This document shows positions 35,306 to 42,670 of a DNA stretch of 64,000 nucleotides, in pieces. The DNA comes from Candidatus Rifleibacteriota bacterium (GTDB lineage Bacteria; Muiribacteriota; Ozemobacteria; Ozemobacterales; Ozemobacteraceae). The stretch spans positions 1 to 64,000 of the forward strand of contig CAJOND010000023.1 in the NCBI GenBank assembly GCA_905236675.1, read 5' to 3'. Below the pieces are notes generated by a model. It saw nothing but the letters and a program-made list of their open reading frames with translations, was not told where the DNA came from and did no database searches. Position 1 is the stretch's first letter, and the number at the start of each line of letters is the position of its first letter. Position numbers and translations under genes: made by a program.

Positions 35306-35342
35306 AAAAAACCTCAGACAAACCTTGTCTGAGGTTTTTTTT
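35306..35342. terminator. Bidirectional terminator
   Basis: AAAACCTCAGACAA pairs with TTGTCTGAGGTTTT around ACC, T's follow; it separates the converging lipoprotein C and TPR genes. Confidence 0.88.
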
Positions 35343-35355
35343 ATATTTAAATTAT

Positions 35356-35901
35356 TTATTCCATCAGAGTATGACACTGTAAAGCGGCATCTGTATCAGC
35401 ATACTGAGTCATGATAATCTCAGCATAACGTCTAGCTCCTTCTTTGTCACCACGTTTTTTACAAATTACACCCAATTGATAATAAGCATTGTCAACATAT
35501 TCACATTTAGGATATTCTTCTATCAAACGTTTGAATTCCTTTTCTGCTTCTTCATATTTACATCTCTTGAGTAAAGACAGACCATTGAAATAACATTCGT
35601 CTGAAATTTCAGAAATACCCTGCCCTAGTTCTCGACCAAGTTCAACATATTCATCTTTTCCGAAATAAGCGGCATCGCTATCAGGGTAATTTTCAAGTAA
35701 ATATTCATACCAGCTTAAAGATGATGATTTTTCACCTTTTGCATAGGCTATTTTCGCAAGATTATAGCAAGCATTATCGGCTAGACTACTAGTAGGATAT
35801 TGTTTGATAAAATCTCGGAACATTTTTTCTGCACCATCTACATCACCTTTACGATAAGTAGCAATTGCCTGATCCATCAGTTTCTTTTCTTCTTCAAACA
35901 T
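35356..35901 (-). CDS. Cytoplasmic TPR protein (BamD/YbgF-like repeats)
   Basis: The 181-residue protein consists of about four TPR units spaced 34-37 residues, each with the form Y-x-(K/L)-G-(D/E)-x-x-x-A-(E)-x-x-F...YP, for example DAEKMFRDFIKQYPTSS and EAEKEFKRLIEEYPKCE-like segments. No signal peptide or lipobox is present, so it is probably cytoplasmic. Its ATG overlaps the tgt stop by one base (TAATG), so it is coupled to the queuosine genes; a functional link is not obvious. Confidence 0.7.
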   Translation of the reverse strand: MFEEEKKLMDQAIATYRKGDVDGAEKMFRDFIKQYPTSSLADNACYNLAKIAYAKGEKSSSLSWYEYLLENYPDSDAAYFGKDEYVELGRELGQGISEISDECYFNGLSLLKRCKYEEAEKEFKRLIEEYPKCEYVDNAYYQLGVICKKRGDKEGARRYAEIIMTQYADTDAALQCHTLME

Positions 35902-37043
35902 TAGTATATTTTCTCCTTCTCAGATAAATATCTTCCTAAAAATTCAGCTTTAAAAGAGCTGAATCTATTTTCAATAAGAGATTGTCTTATCTCTTTTATA
36001 AGATTAACCATAAATGTAACATTATGCAAGCTCGCCATTCTTAATCCTAAAATTTCTTTTGCTTTAAATAAATGTCTTAAATATCCTTTGGAAAAAGTTC
36101 GACAAGCATAACATTGACAAGATGAGTCAATCGGACTTTCATCCAGAGTATATTTTGCATTCATTAGACTAATTCGACCATCTCTGGTAAAAACCGTTGC
36201 ATGGCGAGCTATTCTAGTCGGATGAACACAGTCAAACATATCTATTCCACGTTCTACACCGTAAAACAAATCTTCGGGTGTTCCTACCCCCATAAGATAT
36301 CTTGGCAAGTTTTCAGGCATGCTCGGCATCATTCCGTCCATTATTTTTAACATAAGCTCTTTTGGTTCACCAACCGACAAACCTCCTATAGCCATTCCCT
36401 CGAATCCAATCTCTTCTGTTCTTTTTATAGATTCAAGTCTTAGAGGCATATACATAGAACCCTGAACAATTCCAAACAAAGCCTGACCATTACGCATTTT
36501 AGGATGATCAGCACGGCAACGTTTTGCCCAGGCAACAGAACGGTCTAATGCTGCTTTTGCTCTTTTTTCATCACAAGGATATGGACTGCATTCATCAAAT
36601 ACCATCATGATTTCTGAACCTATAGACCGCTGAATCCGCATGGATTCTTCTGGATTTATCCAATATCGCCTGCCATCTATATGAGAAGCAAATTCAACTC
36701 CATCATCAGTAATTTTGTTAAGCTTATTTAATGAAAAGACCTGAAAACCACCAGAATCTGTCAACATTGGCTTATCCCAGGCCATCATTTTATGTAAGCC
36801 TCCAAAATGGTCTAGAACGTCTGTTCCTGGTCTTAACAAAAGATGGTAGGTATTGCCAAGTATAATTTGTGCACCTGTTGCTGTTATTTCATCCGGGGAA
36901 AGTGTTTTCACGCTTCCTACAGTGCCAACAGGCATGAATATTGGAGTCTGTATTTCACCGCGCCTGGTCCTGATAGTACCAACACGTCCCCAACATTCTT
37001 CTGATTTCGATTCTAAAGTAAAAGAAAATTCTGTATTTGTCAT
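35901..37043 (-). CDS. tgt: tRNA-guanine(34) transglycosylase
   Basis: The enzyme exchanges G34 for preQ1 in tRNAs with GUN anticodons during queuosine synthesis. The 380 residues fit the bacterial family. DSGGFQVFS holds Asp96 (acid/base), Asp150 lies in VFDEC, and the nucleophilic Asp271 is in FDCVHPTR. The zinc site is Cys309, Cys311, Cys314 and His340 (C-x-C-x2-C-x25-H). Its start overlaps the queA stop (ATGA). preQ1 synthesis genes are not in the window. Confidence 0.95.
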   Translation of the reverse strand: MTNTEFSFTLESKSEECWGRVGTIRTRRGEIQTPIFMPVGTVGSVKTLSPDEITATGAQIILGNTYHLLLRPGTDVLDHFGGLHKMMAWDKPMLTDSGGFQVFSLNKLNKITDDGVEFASHIDGRRYWINPEESMRIQRSIGSEIMMVFDECSPYPCDEKRAKAALDRSVAWAKRCRADHPKMRNGQALFGIVQGSMYMPLRLESIKRTEEIGFEGMAIGGLSVGEPKELMLKIMDGMMPSMPENLPRYLMGVGTPEDLFYGVERGIDMFDCVHPTRIARHATVFTRDGRISLMNAKYTLDESPIDSSCQCYACRTFSKGYLRHLFKAKEILGLRMASLHNVTFMVNLIKEIRQSLIENRFSSFKAEFLGRYLSEKEKIY

Positions 37044-38065
37044 ATTAAAAGCATTGAGTCTCCAAATGAATAAAATCTGTATTTGTTTTTTACTGCTTCA
37101 TTATATAATTCTAAAGTTTTCTCTCTTCCTGCAAAAGCTGAAACTAAAACAATCAAAGTTGATTTTGGCAAGTGAAAATTAGTTATTAGGTGGTCAACTG
37201 CTTTAAATTCGTAACCAGGTTTTATAAAACAGGCTGTGGACTGCCAACCAGTTTTTAATTCCCCATTATCTCCTATCGCAGATTCCAAAGTTCTAACGCT
37301 TGTAGTGCCACAAGCCCAGATTTTTTTACCAGCAGCTCTTGTTTCTTTAAATAACTTTGCTGTTTCCTCAGAAACAAAAAATGTTTCTTCATGCATATGA
37401 TGGTTTTCTAAGTCCTCTACTTCAACTGGCTTAAAAGTGCCTAATCCAACATGTAAAATTACTTCTGCTACTTTAACACCCTTTGCTTTTAAATCAGCAA
37501 AAACTTTTTCATCAAAATGTAAACCAGCAGTAGGAGCAGCCACTGAGCCCTCTTCTTTTGAATAAACAGTTTGATAGCGTTCTGGAGAGCTTTCTCTGGA
37601 AGTAATATAAGGTGGAAGAGGCATTTCGCCGTTTTCTCTAAAAATAGCAACTGGGTCGCTACCATCTTCTACTCGTAAAACTCTTAGACCTGTTTCTAGA
37701 ACTTCTTCTGTTACTACTATAGAACCATTTGGAAGCATATGTTTCTTACCTGGTTTAAACTTCTTTCCAGGATGAACCATAGCCTCAAACTTACCATCAC
37801 CTAATGTTTTTATAAAAAAGATTTCACTTCCAGCAGTGCTATATTCGCTTTTAATTGAATGTATTCTTGCTGGAATAACTCTAGAACTGTTTAAGATAAG
37901 CAAATCGCCAGTTTCAAAATATTCTGAAATATCTGAAAAATGGCGATGTTCAACTTTATCAGTAAAACGATTATATACTAAAAGCCTAGAACCAGAACGT
38001 TCTTTTGCAGGTGTCTGCGCAATAAGTTCTGGAGGTAAATAATAATCAAACAAATCAGTTTTCAT
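37040..38065 (-). CDS. queA: S-adenosylmethionine:tRNA ribosyltransferase-isomerase
   Basis: QueA transfers and isomerises the ribose of SAM onto preQ1-tRNA to make epoxyqueuosine. The 341-residue protein shows family landmarks: FDYYLPPELIAQTPA at the N-terminus, SRLLVY, NSSRVIPAR, YQTVYS, AAPTAGLHF, VGLGTFKPV, HEETF and NFHLPKSTL near the C-terminus. The ATG overlaps the LCP stop by one base (TAATG), and tgt follows with a 4-nt overlap, so LCP, queA, tgt and the TPR gene form one operon. Confidence 0.95.
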   Translation of the reverse strand: MKTDLFDYYLPPELIAQTPAKERSGSRLLVYNRFTDKVEHRHFSDISEYFETGDLLILNSSRVIPARIHSIKSEYSTAGSEIFFIKTLGDGKFEAMVHPGKKFKPGKKHMLPNGSIVVTEEVLETGLRVLRVEDGSDPVAIFRENGEMPLPPYITSRESSPERYQTVYSKEEGSVAAPTAGLHFDEKVFADLKAKGVKVAEVILHVGLGTFKPVEVEDLENHHMHEETFFVSEETAKLFKETRAAGKKIWACGTTSVRTLESAIGDNGELKTGWQSTACFIKPGYEFKAVDHLITNFHLPKSTLIVLVSAFAGREKTLELYNEAVKNKYRFYSFGDSMLLI

Positions 38066-39807
38066 TAGTTTTTCCTACCTGATTTACTTTGAACAGGCAT
38101 TATTTTGTCTGATTCATAGTTTTTTTCTAATTCAAATATTGCCAAATCAGAGAAGTAATTATTACCAATAGCAACAGCTTCTTCAGCATATGGCATAAAA
38201 TAACTTATTTTATCTATATACCTTGCTTCACCAGGTAAAGACATAGTCCTGACCTTAACATCCGTAGAATTAAAACCTTTGCCCAATGTAAGAACTTCTG
38301 GTAAAGTAAAATCAGTTTTTATATATTTAAATGCTTTTTCTATAATACTTGGCAGTTTAACAATAGAAGAAGGACTCATAATCTTTTTTACTACTGCCTT
38401 GATAAACTCTTGCTGACGCTTGATTCTGCCTAAATCTGCCATTGCATCTTTTCTGAATCTAACGTATCTAAGGGCATCCTGTCCATTGAGATGATTCATG
38501 CCAGGATTAAAGTGTATATGAAGATTTCCCCAGTTGTCATCGTAATGCATTGGCTTTTCAATATTTATATCAACTCCACCAATTGCATCTACAACTTCGA
38601 TAAAGCTTTCAAAACCCACTTCTACTTTACGGCTAATAGTTATTTTTAAAAGGTCTTCTAATATTTTACGCAAAGTAGGTTCTCCGTATCTTGGCAATAT
38701 TTCGTTAATTTTTCTTCCTTTATCTTCTATAATTACTCTAGTATCTCTAGGGATAGAAAGCATCGTTATTTTCCCTTTTGAAGGATTTACACCTAAAACA
38801 AAAATAGTGTCCGACCTATGAGTTCCTTCTACGGAATCTATACCCATTACCAAAATATTTGTATTGCCGATAGTTGTCTTAGCACCTGAGTCTAAAGAAG
38901 CATGAATCTGATTTGTTCCTGAAATTTTAACTTCTTGTGATAAAAACCATTTTTTAACAAGAACAAAAGTAAAAAATAAGCAAAAAGCTATAAATACAAC
39001 ATCAAAACAAAATGTTTTCCAAAAATCAAAATTAAAGTATTGTTTTAGCTTTTTAGCAGTGGAAATGCTTTCTCCCGCTTCCGCTACAGCTACAGTTTCT
39101 GTTTCTGCTTTTGTTTCTGGCTCTGTTTCTGATTCTATCTTTAATTCCGATTCATTATTACCTTCTGTTTTAGCATCTACTAACTCAGCTACATTAACAT
39201 CTGATGCTATTGTTTCTGACTCTGCTACTACTGCTGGAACAACAGAAAGAACATTTTTCTCATCAGAACTATTCGTTAATTCACTTTGAGTAGCTGCTTC
39301 CCCATCTATAACTTCTAAATTTGAAACATCTTTATTTTCATTTAAAGCATTAGATTCTGCTACTTCGGTAAATGGATGAACTTCTTCTTTTAAGCTTTCA
39401 TCCTCATTTATCTCTTTTTCTTTCTCAGAATTATCTTCTTCAGATGAATTAGTATTTTCAAGGACAACTTCTTTTGATTCATTTTCATTAGATTGTTCTT
39501 TAACCTCTTTTGAATCATCTAATCCTTCTGATTCATGACTAGCGTTTTTCAATTTATCTAACTCATCTAACACAGCCTGTGGTTTTGAAAGAATAGCTCT
39601 TTTTTCATCTGTTTTATTTGTATCAGTTTCTTCTTCTTTCATAGCAACATCAGTATTCATAAGATTAATATCTTTAACATTGAGCAAATCTAGTTTTTCA
39701 TTATTAGAAACAGACGAATTTTCTAAAGAATCTTCTTCATTAGTTGAGATTACTTGATTTATGTTTTTTTCTTCAGATTTTTGCTCTAAATTGTTGTTAT
39801 CTTCCAT
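38065..39807 (-). CDS. LCP (LytR-CpsA-Psr) family transferase with long acidic N-terminal tail
   Basis: Residues 1-~258 are a low-complexity Glu/Ser/Asn/Thr/Ala-rich tail. A single transmembrane helix (266-287) follows, then the extracytoplasmic LCP domain (~316-500) with NILVMGIDS, RSDTIFVL (Arg331, Asp333), SIPRDTRV (Arg354, Asp355) and GGVDINIEKPM. LCP enzymes transfer lipid-linked glycopolymers to peptidoglycan or proteins. Family members usually have short cytoplasmic tails; 258 residues is unusual. It is first in the operon with queA, tgt and the TPR gene. The tail should be cytoplasmic. Confidence 0.88.
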   Translation of the reverse strand: MEDNNNLEQKSEEKNINQVISTNEEDSLENSSVSNNEKLDLLNVKDINLMNTDVAMKEEETDTNKTDEKRAILSKPQAVLDELDKLKNASHESEGLDDSKEVKEQSNENESKEVVLENTNSSEEDNSEKEKEINEDESLKEEVHPFTEVAESNALNENKDVSNLEVIDGEAATQSELTNSSDEKNVLSVVPAVVAESETIASDVNVAELVDAKTEGNNESELKIESETEPETKAETETVAVAEAGESISTAKKLKQYFNFDFWKTFCFDVVFIAFCLFFTFVLVKKWFLSQEVKISGTNQIHASLDSGAKTTIGNTNILVMGIDSVEGTHRSDTIFVLGVNPSKGKITMLSIPRDTRVIIEDKGRKINEILPRYGEPTLRKILEDLLKITISRKVEVGFESFIEVVDAIGGVDINIEKPMHYDDNWGNLHIHFNPGMNHLNGQDALRYVRFRKDAMADLGRIKRQQEFIKAVVKKIMSPSSIVKLPSIIEKAFKYIKTDFTLPEVLTLGKGFNSTDVKVRTMSLPGEARYIDKISYFMPYAEEAVAIGNNYFSDLAIFELEKNYESDKIMPVQSKSGRKN

Positions 39808-39922
39808 AGAAGATATATTATCATCAAAACACTTAGTTTGCCACTGTAAAAAGCAAGAAAGTAATAGAAGTTATTATTTAATCTAATAAAAGTTTGTTTT
39901 AAAAAATAATATCCTCAAAGTA

Positions 39923-39951
39923 TTGACAGTTAGCTTATTCCGTACTAGAAT
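39923..39951 (+). promoter_or_regulatory. Strong sigma70 promoter for the uridine-kinase-like gene
   Basis: TTGACA (39923-39928), 17-bp spacer, TAGAAT (39946-39951). Transcription would start near 39958, which excludes the in-frame TTG at 39951 as a start codon. Confidence 0.85.
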
Positions 39952-39989
39952 TGTTTGTAGATGCTAAAAATCAAGGAGAAGACCAACTG

Positions 39990-41339
39990 ATGGCAGTTTT
40001 AGAAAAGGTTGCAAAACGTAATGGTAAAATAGTTGATTTCGATAAAGACAAAATAGTAAATGCTATATTTAAAGCAGCAGTAGAAGTTGGAGGGGAAGAC
40101 CGTCGTCTGGCTGAAATATTAGCCGATAAAGTAGTGCACCAGTTAGAGCTGAGCCAAGGAAATTCAGCTTATCATACTGTTGAAGATGTTCAAGATATTA
40201 TCGAAAAAGAACTGATTGAAGCAGGTCATGCTAGAACTGCTAAAGCTTTTATTCTTTATAGACACGATAGAAACAAACGCAGAGAAGAAAGCGAACATCA
40301 AAAACTAAACTTTGATGGCAATATTCCCTATAAAAAAATATGGCAGGTTCTTAATTGGTCAGTAGATCACAATTGCTACAGTATCGAAAAAATCAATGAA
40401 AGAATAAAAAATGGCACTTATCCGCAGCTTGTCAAAGAAGTTACAGAAAAGTATGATGCTGACGTTGAAGAAGCAGCCCGCAAAATAATTGCCAGAGAAG
40501 GCAAAGTTCGTATTGTTATAGTTGCAGGACCTTCCAGCTCAGGGAAAACAACTACTACTATTAAAATTGGCGAACACCTCAAAGCTCATGGTTACGAACT
40601 GGTTTCCATGGAATTAGATAACTATTTCTTTGATTTAGAACATCATCCCAAAGATGAATTTGGAGACTACGACTTTGAAGTTCCAGAAGCACTTGATTTA
40701 GAACTTATAAATCAGCACCTAGCTGACCTAATCGCAGGTAAAACCATTCAAATGCCTCATTATGATTTCAAATCAGGCAAAAAAAGAACAGGTGAAACAA
40801 CTCCGATGAAGCTGGAAGATAACCAGATTCTTCTTCTCGACTCTTTGCATGGGCTTTATGCTCCAATGACCAGCAGCGTTGAAGACGAAAAGAAGTTCAA
40901 ACTTTATATCGAAACTCTTTGTCAGATTCGTGATAAAGAAGGTGAATTTATCCGCTGGACTGATATAAGAATACTACGCCGTATGGTTCGTGATTCTTGG
41001 CATAGAGGCTATAATCCACGTCAGACTCTGGAACACTGGCATTATGTAAGACGCTCTGAAATCCAACATATTATCCCATTTGTTGGAACAGTAGATCATA
41101 TAATAGACGGTTCTCTTCCATATGAACTGCCAATTTACAAACACATTCTAGGAAAATATTTCCCAGATTTTGTAAAAGATTACAAAGATAATCCTAAACG
41201 ACAAGATGCCTATATAAGAGCCAAGAGAATTCAAGATATATTTGATTCTCTAGAAGAATGGACAGATACATCCTATGACATAATTCCTAACAACGTATTA
41301 CTGAGAGAATATATTGGCGGCAGTATATATAAGTATTAA
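39990..41339 (+). CDS. Nucleoside (uridine) kinase-like protein with ATP-cone
   Basis: I start at ATG 39990 because the promoter's -10 overlaps the upstream TTG; AAGGAG is 11 nt upstream. Residues about 1-90 form an ATP-cone regulatory domain (KRNGKIVDFDKDKIVNAIFKA-type start, then HARTAKAFILYRHDR). The kinase domain follows with the P-loop GPSSSGKTTTT and a uridine/phosphoribulokinase-like lid (ELDNYFFD, PEALDLELINQHL, MPHYDFKSGKK). It should phosphorylate a nucleoside or related sugar; the substrate is not determined. ATP cones normally regulate ribonucleotide reductase, so the fusion suggests nucleotide-responsive control. A DUF805 gene follows. Confidence 0.83.
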   Translation: MAVLEKVAKRNGKIVDFDKDKIVNAIFKAAVEVGGEDRRLAEILADKVVHQLELSQGNSAYHTVEDVQDIIEKELIEAGHARTAKAFILYRHDRNKRREESEHQKLNFDGNIPYKKIWQVLNWSVDHNCYSIEKINERIKNGTYPQLVKEVTEKYDADVEEAARKIIAREGKVRIVIVAGPSSSGKTTTTIKIGEHLKAHGYELVSMELDNYFFDLEHHPKDEFGDYDFEVPEALDLELINQHLADLIAGKTIQMPHYDFKSGKKRTGETTPMKLEDNQILLLDSLHGLYAPMTSSVEDEKKFKLYIETLCQIRDKEGEFIRWTDIRILRRMVRDSWHRGYNPRQTLEHWHYVRRSEIQHIIPFVGTVDHIIDGSLPYELPIYKHILGKYFPDFVKDYKDNPKRQDAYIRAKRIQDIFDSLEEWTDTSYDIIPNNVLLREYIGGSIYKY

Positions 41340-41353
41340 AGGTTAATTTTTTT

Positions 41354-41740
41354 ATGGATGAAATATTTAACGATTATAGAAGTGTTCTTTTTTCTTGTTT
41401 TTCTTTTGATAAAAAACTAAAAAGAAAGCCATTTTGGACTTTTATCGTTATAAATATCTTAATACAGATAATGAGTTTCTTAATAACATTTGCTGGAGTA
41501 GGTATAATCGTATCAAATTATGGAGAAAACTTAAATCAAGCTCCTCCAGCTATAGGTTTTTTATTTTTTGCTATAATACTTCTTACTATACTGTTTCAGT
41601 TTGGTATTGGAATTACTACTATTGGACCACAAATTTGCAGGCTTAGAGATGGGGGATTCAGTCCATGGCTTTTTTTACTCCATTTTTGCCAGCTTTCTTT
41701 AGTGGTATTTGTATTGCTCTGTCTGGAATCAAAAGAATAA
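41354..41740 (+). CDS. DUF805 family membrane protein (first copy)
   Basis: The 128-residue protein has an N-terminal CFSFDKKLKRKPFW segment typical of DUF805, several hydrophobic helices, and the internal ICRLRDGGFSPWLF motif. Function is unknown; family members are small inner-membrane proteins. It starts 14 bp after the kinase stop and may be co-transcribed. Confidence 0.8.
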   Translation: MDEIFNDYRSVLFSCFSFDKKLKRKPFWTFIVINILIQIMSFLITFAGVGIIVSNYGENLNQAPPAIGFLFFAIILLTILFQFGIGITTIGPQICRLRDGGFSPWLFLLHFCQLSLVVFVLLCLESKE

Positions 41741-41821
41741 ATAAAAATACTATAAAGTATTAAATATTTATTCCGATAAAAATATTATAATTTTTCCTTA
41801 ATAAAAGTGGAGGGAACGAAA

Positions 41822-42280
41822 ATGGATTTTAACTATATTAAAGAATATATTACAGATTTTGATTTGGTCAAAACCAACTTTATAGAAGTTGCCAAAGACT
41901 GTTTTAAATTTGATGGAACACTTAACAGAACTAAGTTTTGGACTTATACATTAGGTATCAGTGTTGTATGCTTTCTAGTTAATTCCTTAGTTGGAATTAT
42001 TTTTAGAGGCAGTATGATAGGTAATATTCTTGGATTTGTAATAGGTGTAGCATCTTTTGTTATTCAGGTTGGCCCATGTATGCGCAGACTTCGTGATGCT
42101 GGTAAATCCCCACATTTCGTATGGTGTATTTTCCCTGGTGTAATGTGCTGTATACCACCTTTTATCCCTATCGTTTTCTTCTTCTTCAAATCTGTAGGAG
42201 AAGAAGCTCCAGCACCAGTTGCTCCAGCTGAACAACCCGCTGCTGAACAACCACAGGATCAACCACCTGCTGGTAACTAA
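41822..42280 (+). CDS. DUF805 family membrane protein (second copy)
   Basis: I start at ATG 41822, with GGAGGG ~8 nt upstream. The 152-residue protein has CFKFDGTLNRTKFW, hydrophobic helices and the CMRRLRDAGKSPHF motif of DUF805, then an Ala/Pro/Gln/Glu-rich tail (APVAPAEQPAAEQ). It is a diverged paralogue of the preceding gene, likely a local duplication. A strong terminator follows. Confidence 0.82.
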   Translation: MDFNYIKEYITDFDLVKTNFIEVAKDCFKFDGTLNRTKFWTYTLGISVVCFLVNSLVGIIFRGSMIGNILGFVIGVASFVIQVGPCMRRLRDAGKSPHFVWCIFPGVMCCIPPFIPIVFFFFKSVGEEAPAPVAPAEQPAAEQPQDQPPAGN

Positions 42281-42292
42281 ATGTAAGTTCTA

Positions 42293-42335
42293 TAAGTCCC
42301 CAATAGATAAAAATCTATTGGGGACTTATTTTTTT
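42293..42335 (+). terminator. Terminator after the DUF805 pair
   Basis: A perfect 16-bp stem (42293-42308 with 42313-42328), AAAA loop, then seven T's. Confidence 0.92.
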
Positions 42336-42582
42336 ATATAAATAATAAAACCACGCTATAAATCGCATTGTTCTTTTTTTCACCTTAAAATTAATTCACT
42401 TAACAAACTATAAATAAAAAAAAGTGTATTGAAACATAATTTATTATAAATTAGAGCAATAATCAAAATTAGTAAGTAATAAAAAAACAGAACCTTTATA
42501 AACTCGAAAAGATTCTGCTTTTTATTTTATAAGACTATTACTTAATTAAAATGTATTACTTTAATATATAATATAAGTTTAT

Positions 42583-42620
42583 AAAGAAGCTTCCGTCAAA
42601 ATTTGACGGAAGCTTCTTTT
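42583..42620. terminator. Perfect inverted repeat between the DUF805 genes and feoB
   Basis: AAAGAAGCTTCCGTCAAA is followed almost directly by its complement and TTTT. It lies 50 bp beyond the feoB stop on the minus strand and can act as feoB's terminator or, on the + strand, end an unannotated RNA. Confidence 0.75.
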
Positions 42621-42670
42621 TATCTTCTAACTATTCAAATATCTTAAAGTATTGTAATAATTATTTCAAT

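Larger units (their letters stand above)
42281..42670. other. Intergenic region with three hairpins
   Basis: It holds the terminator of the DUF805 gene (42293-42335), a weaker hairpin of CAGAA/TTCTG type followed by T's around 42488-42522, and a near-perfect 18-bp inverted repeat at 42583-42620. No ORF is credible. The two extra terminator-like structures without genes upstream could bound a small RNA on the + strand. Confidence 0.5.

Noticed and set aside
39059-39289. Plus-strand Ser/Ala-rich ORF opposite the LCP gene
   Set aside because: It is the antisense reading of the low-complexity acidic tail and lacks a promoter or ribosome site.
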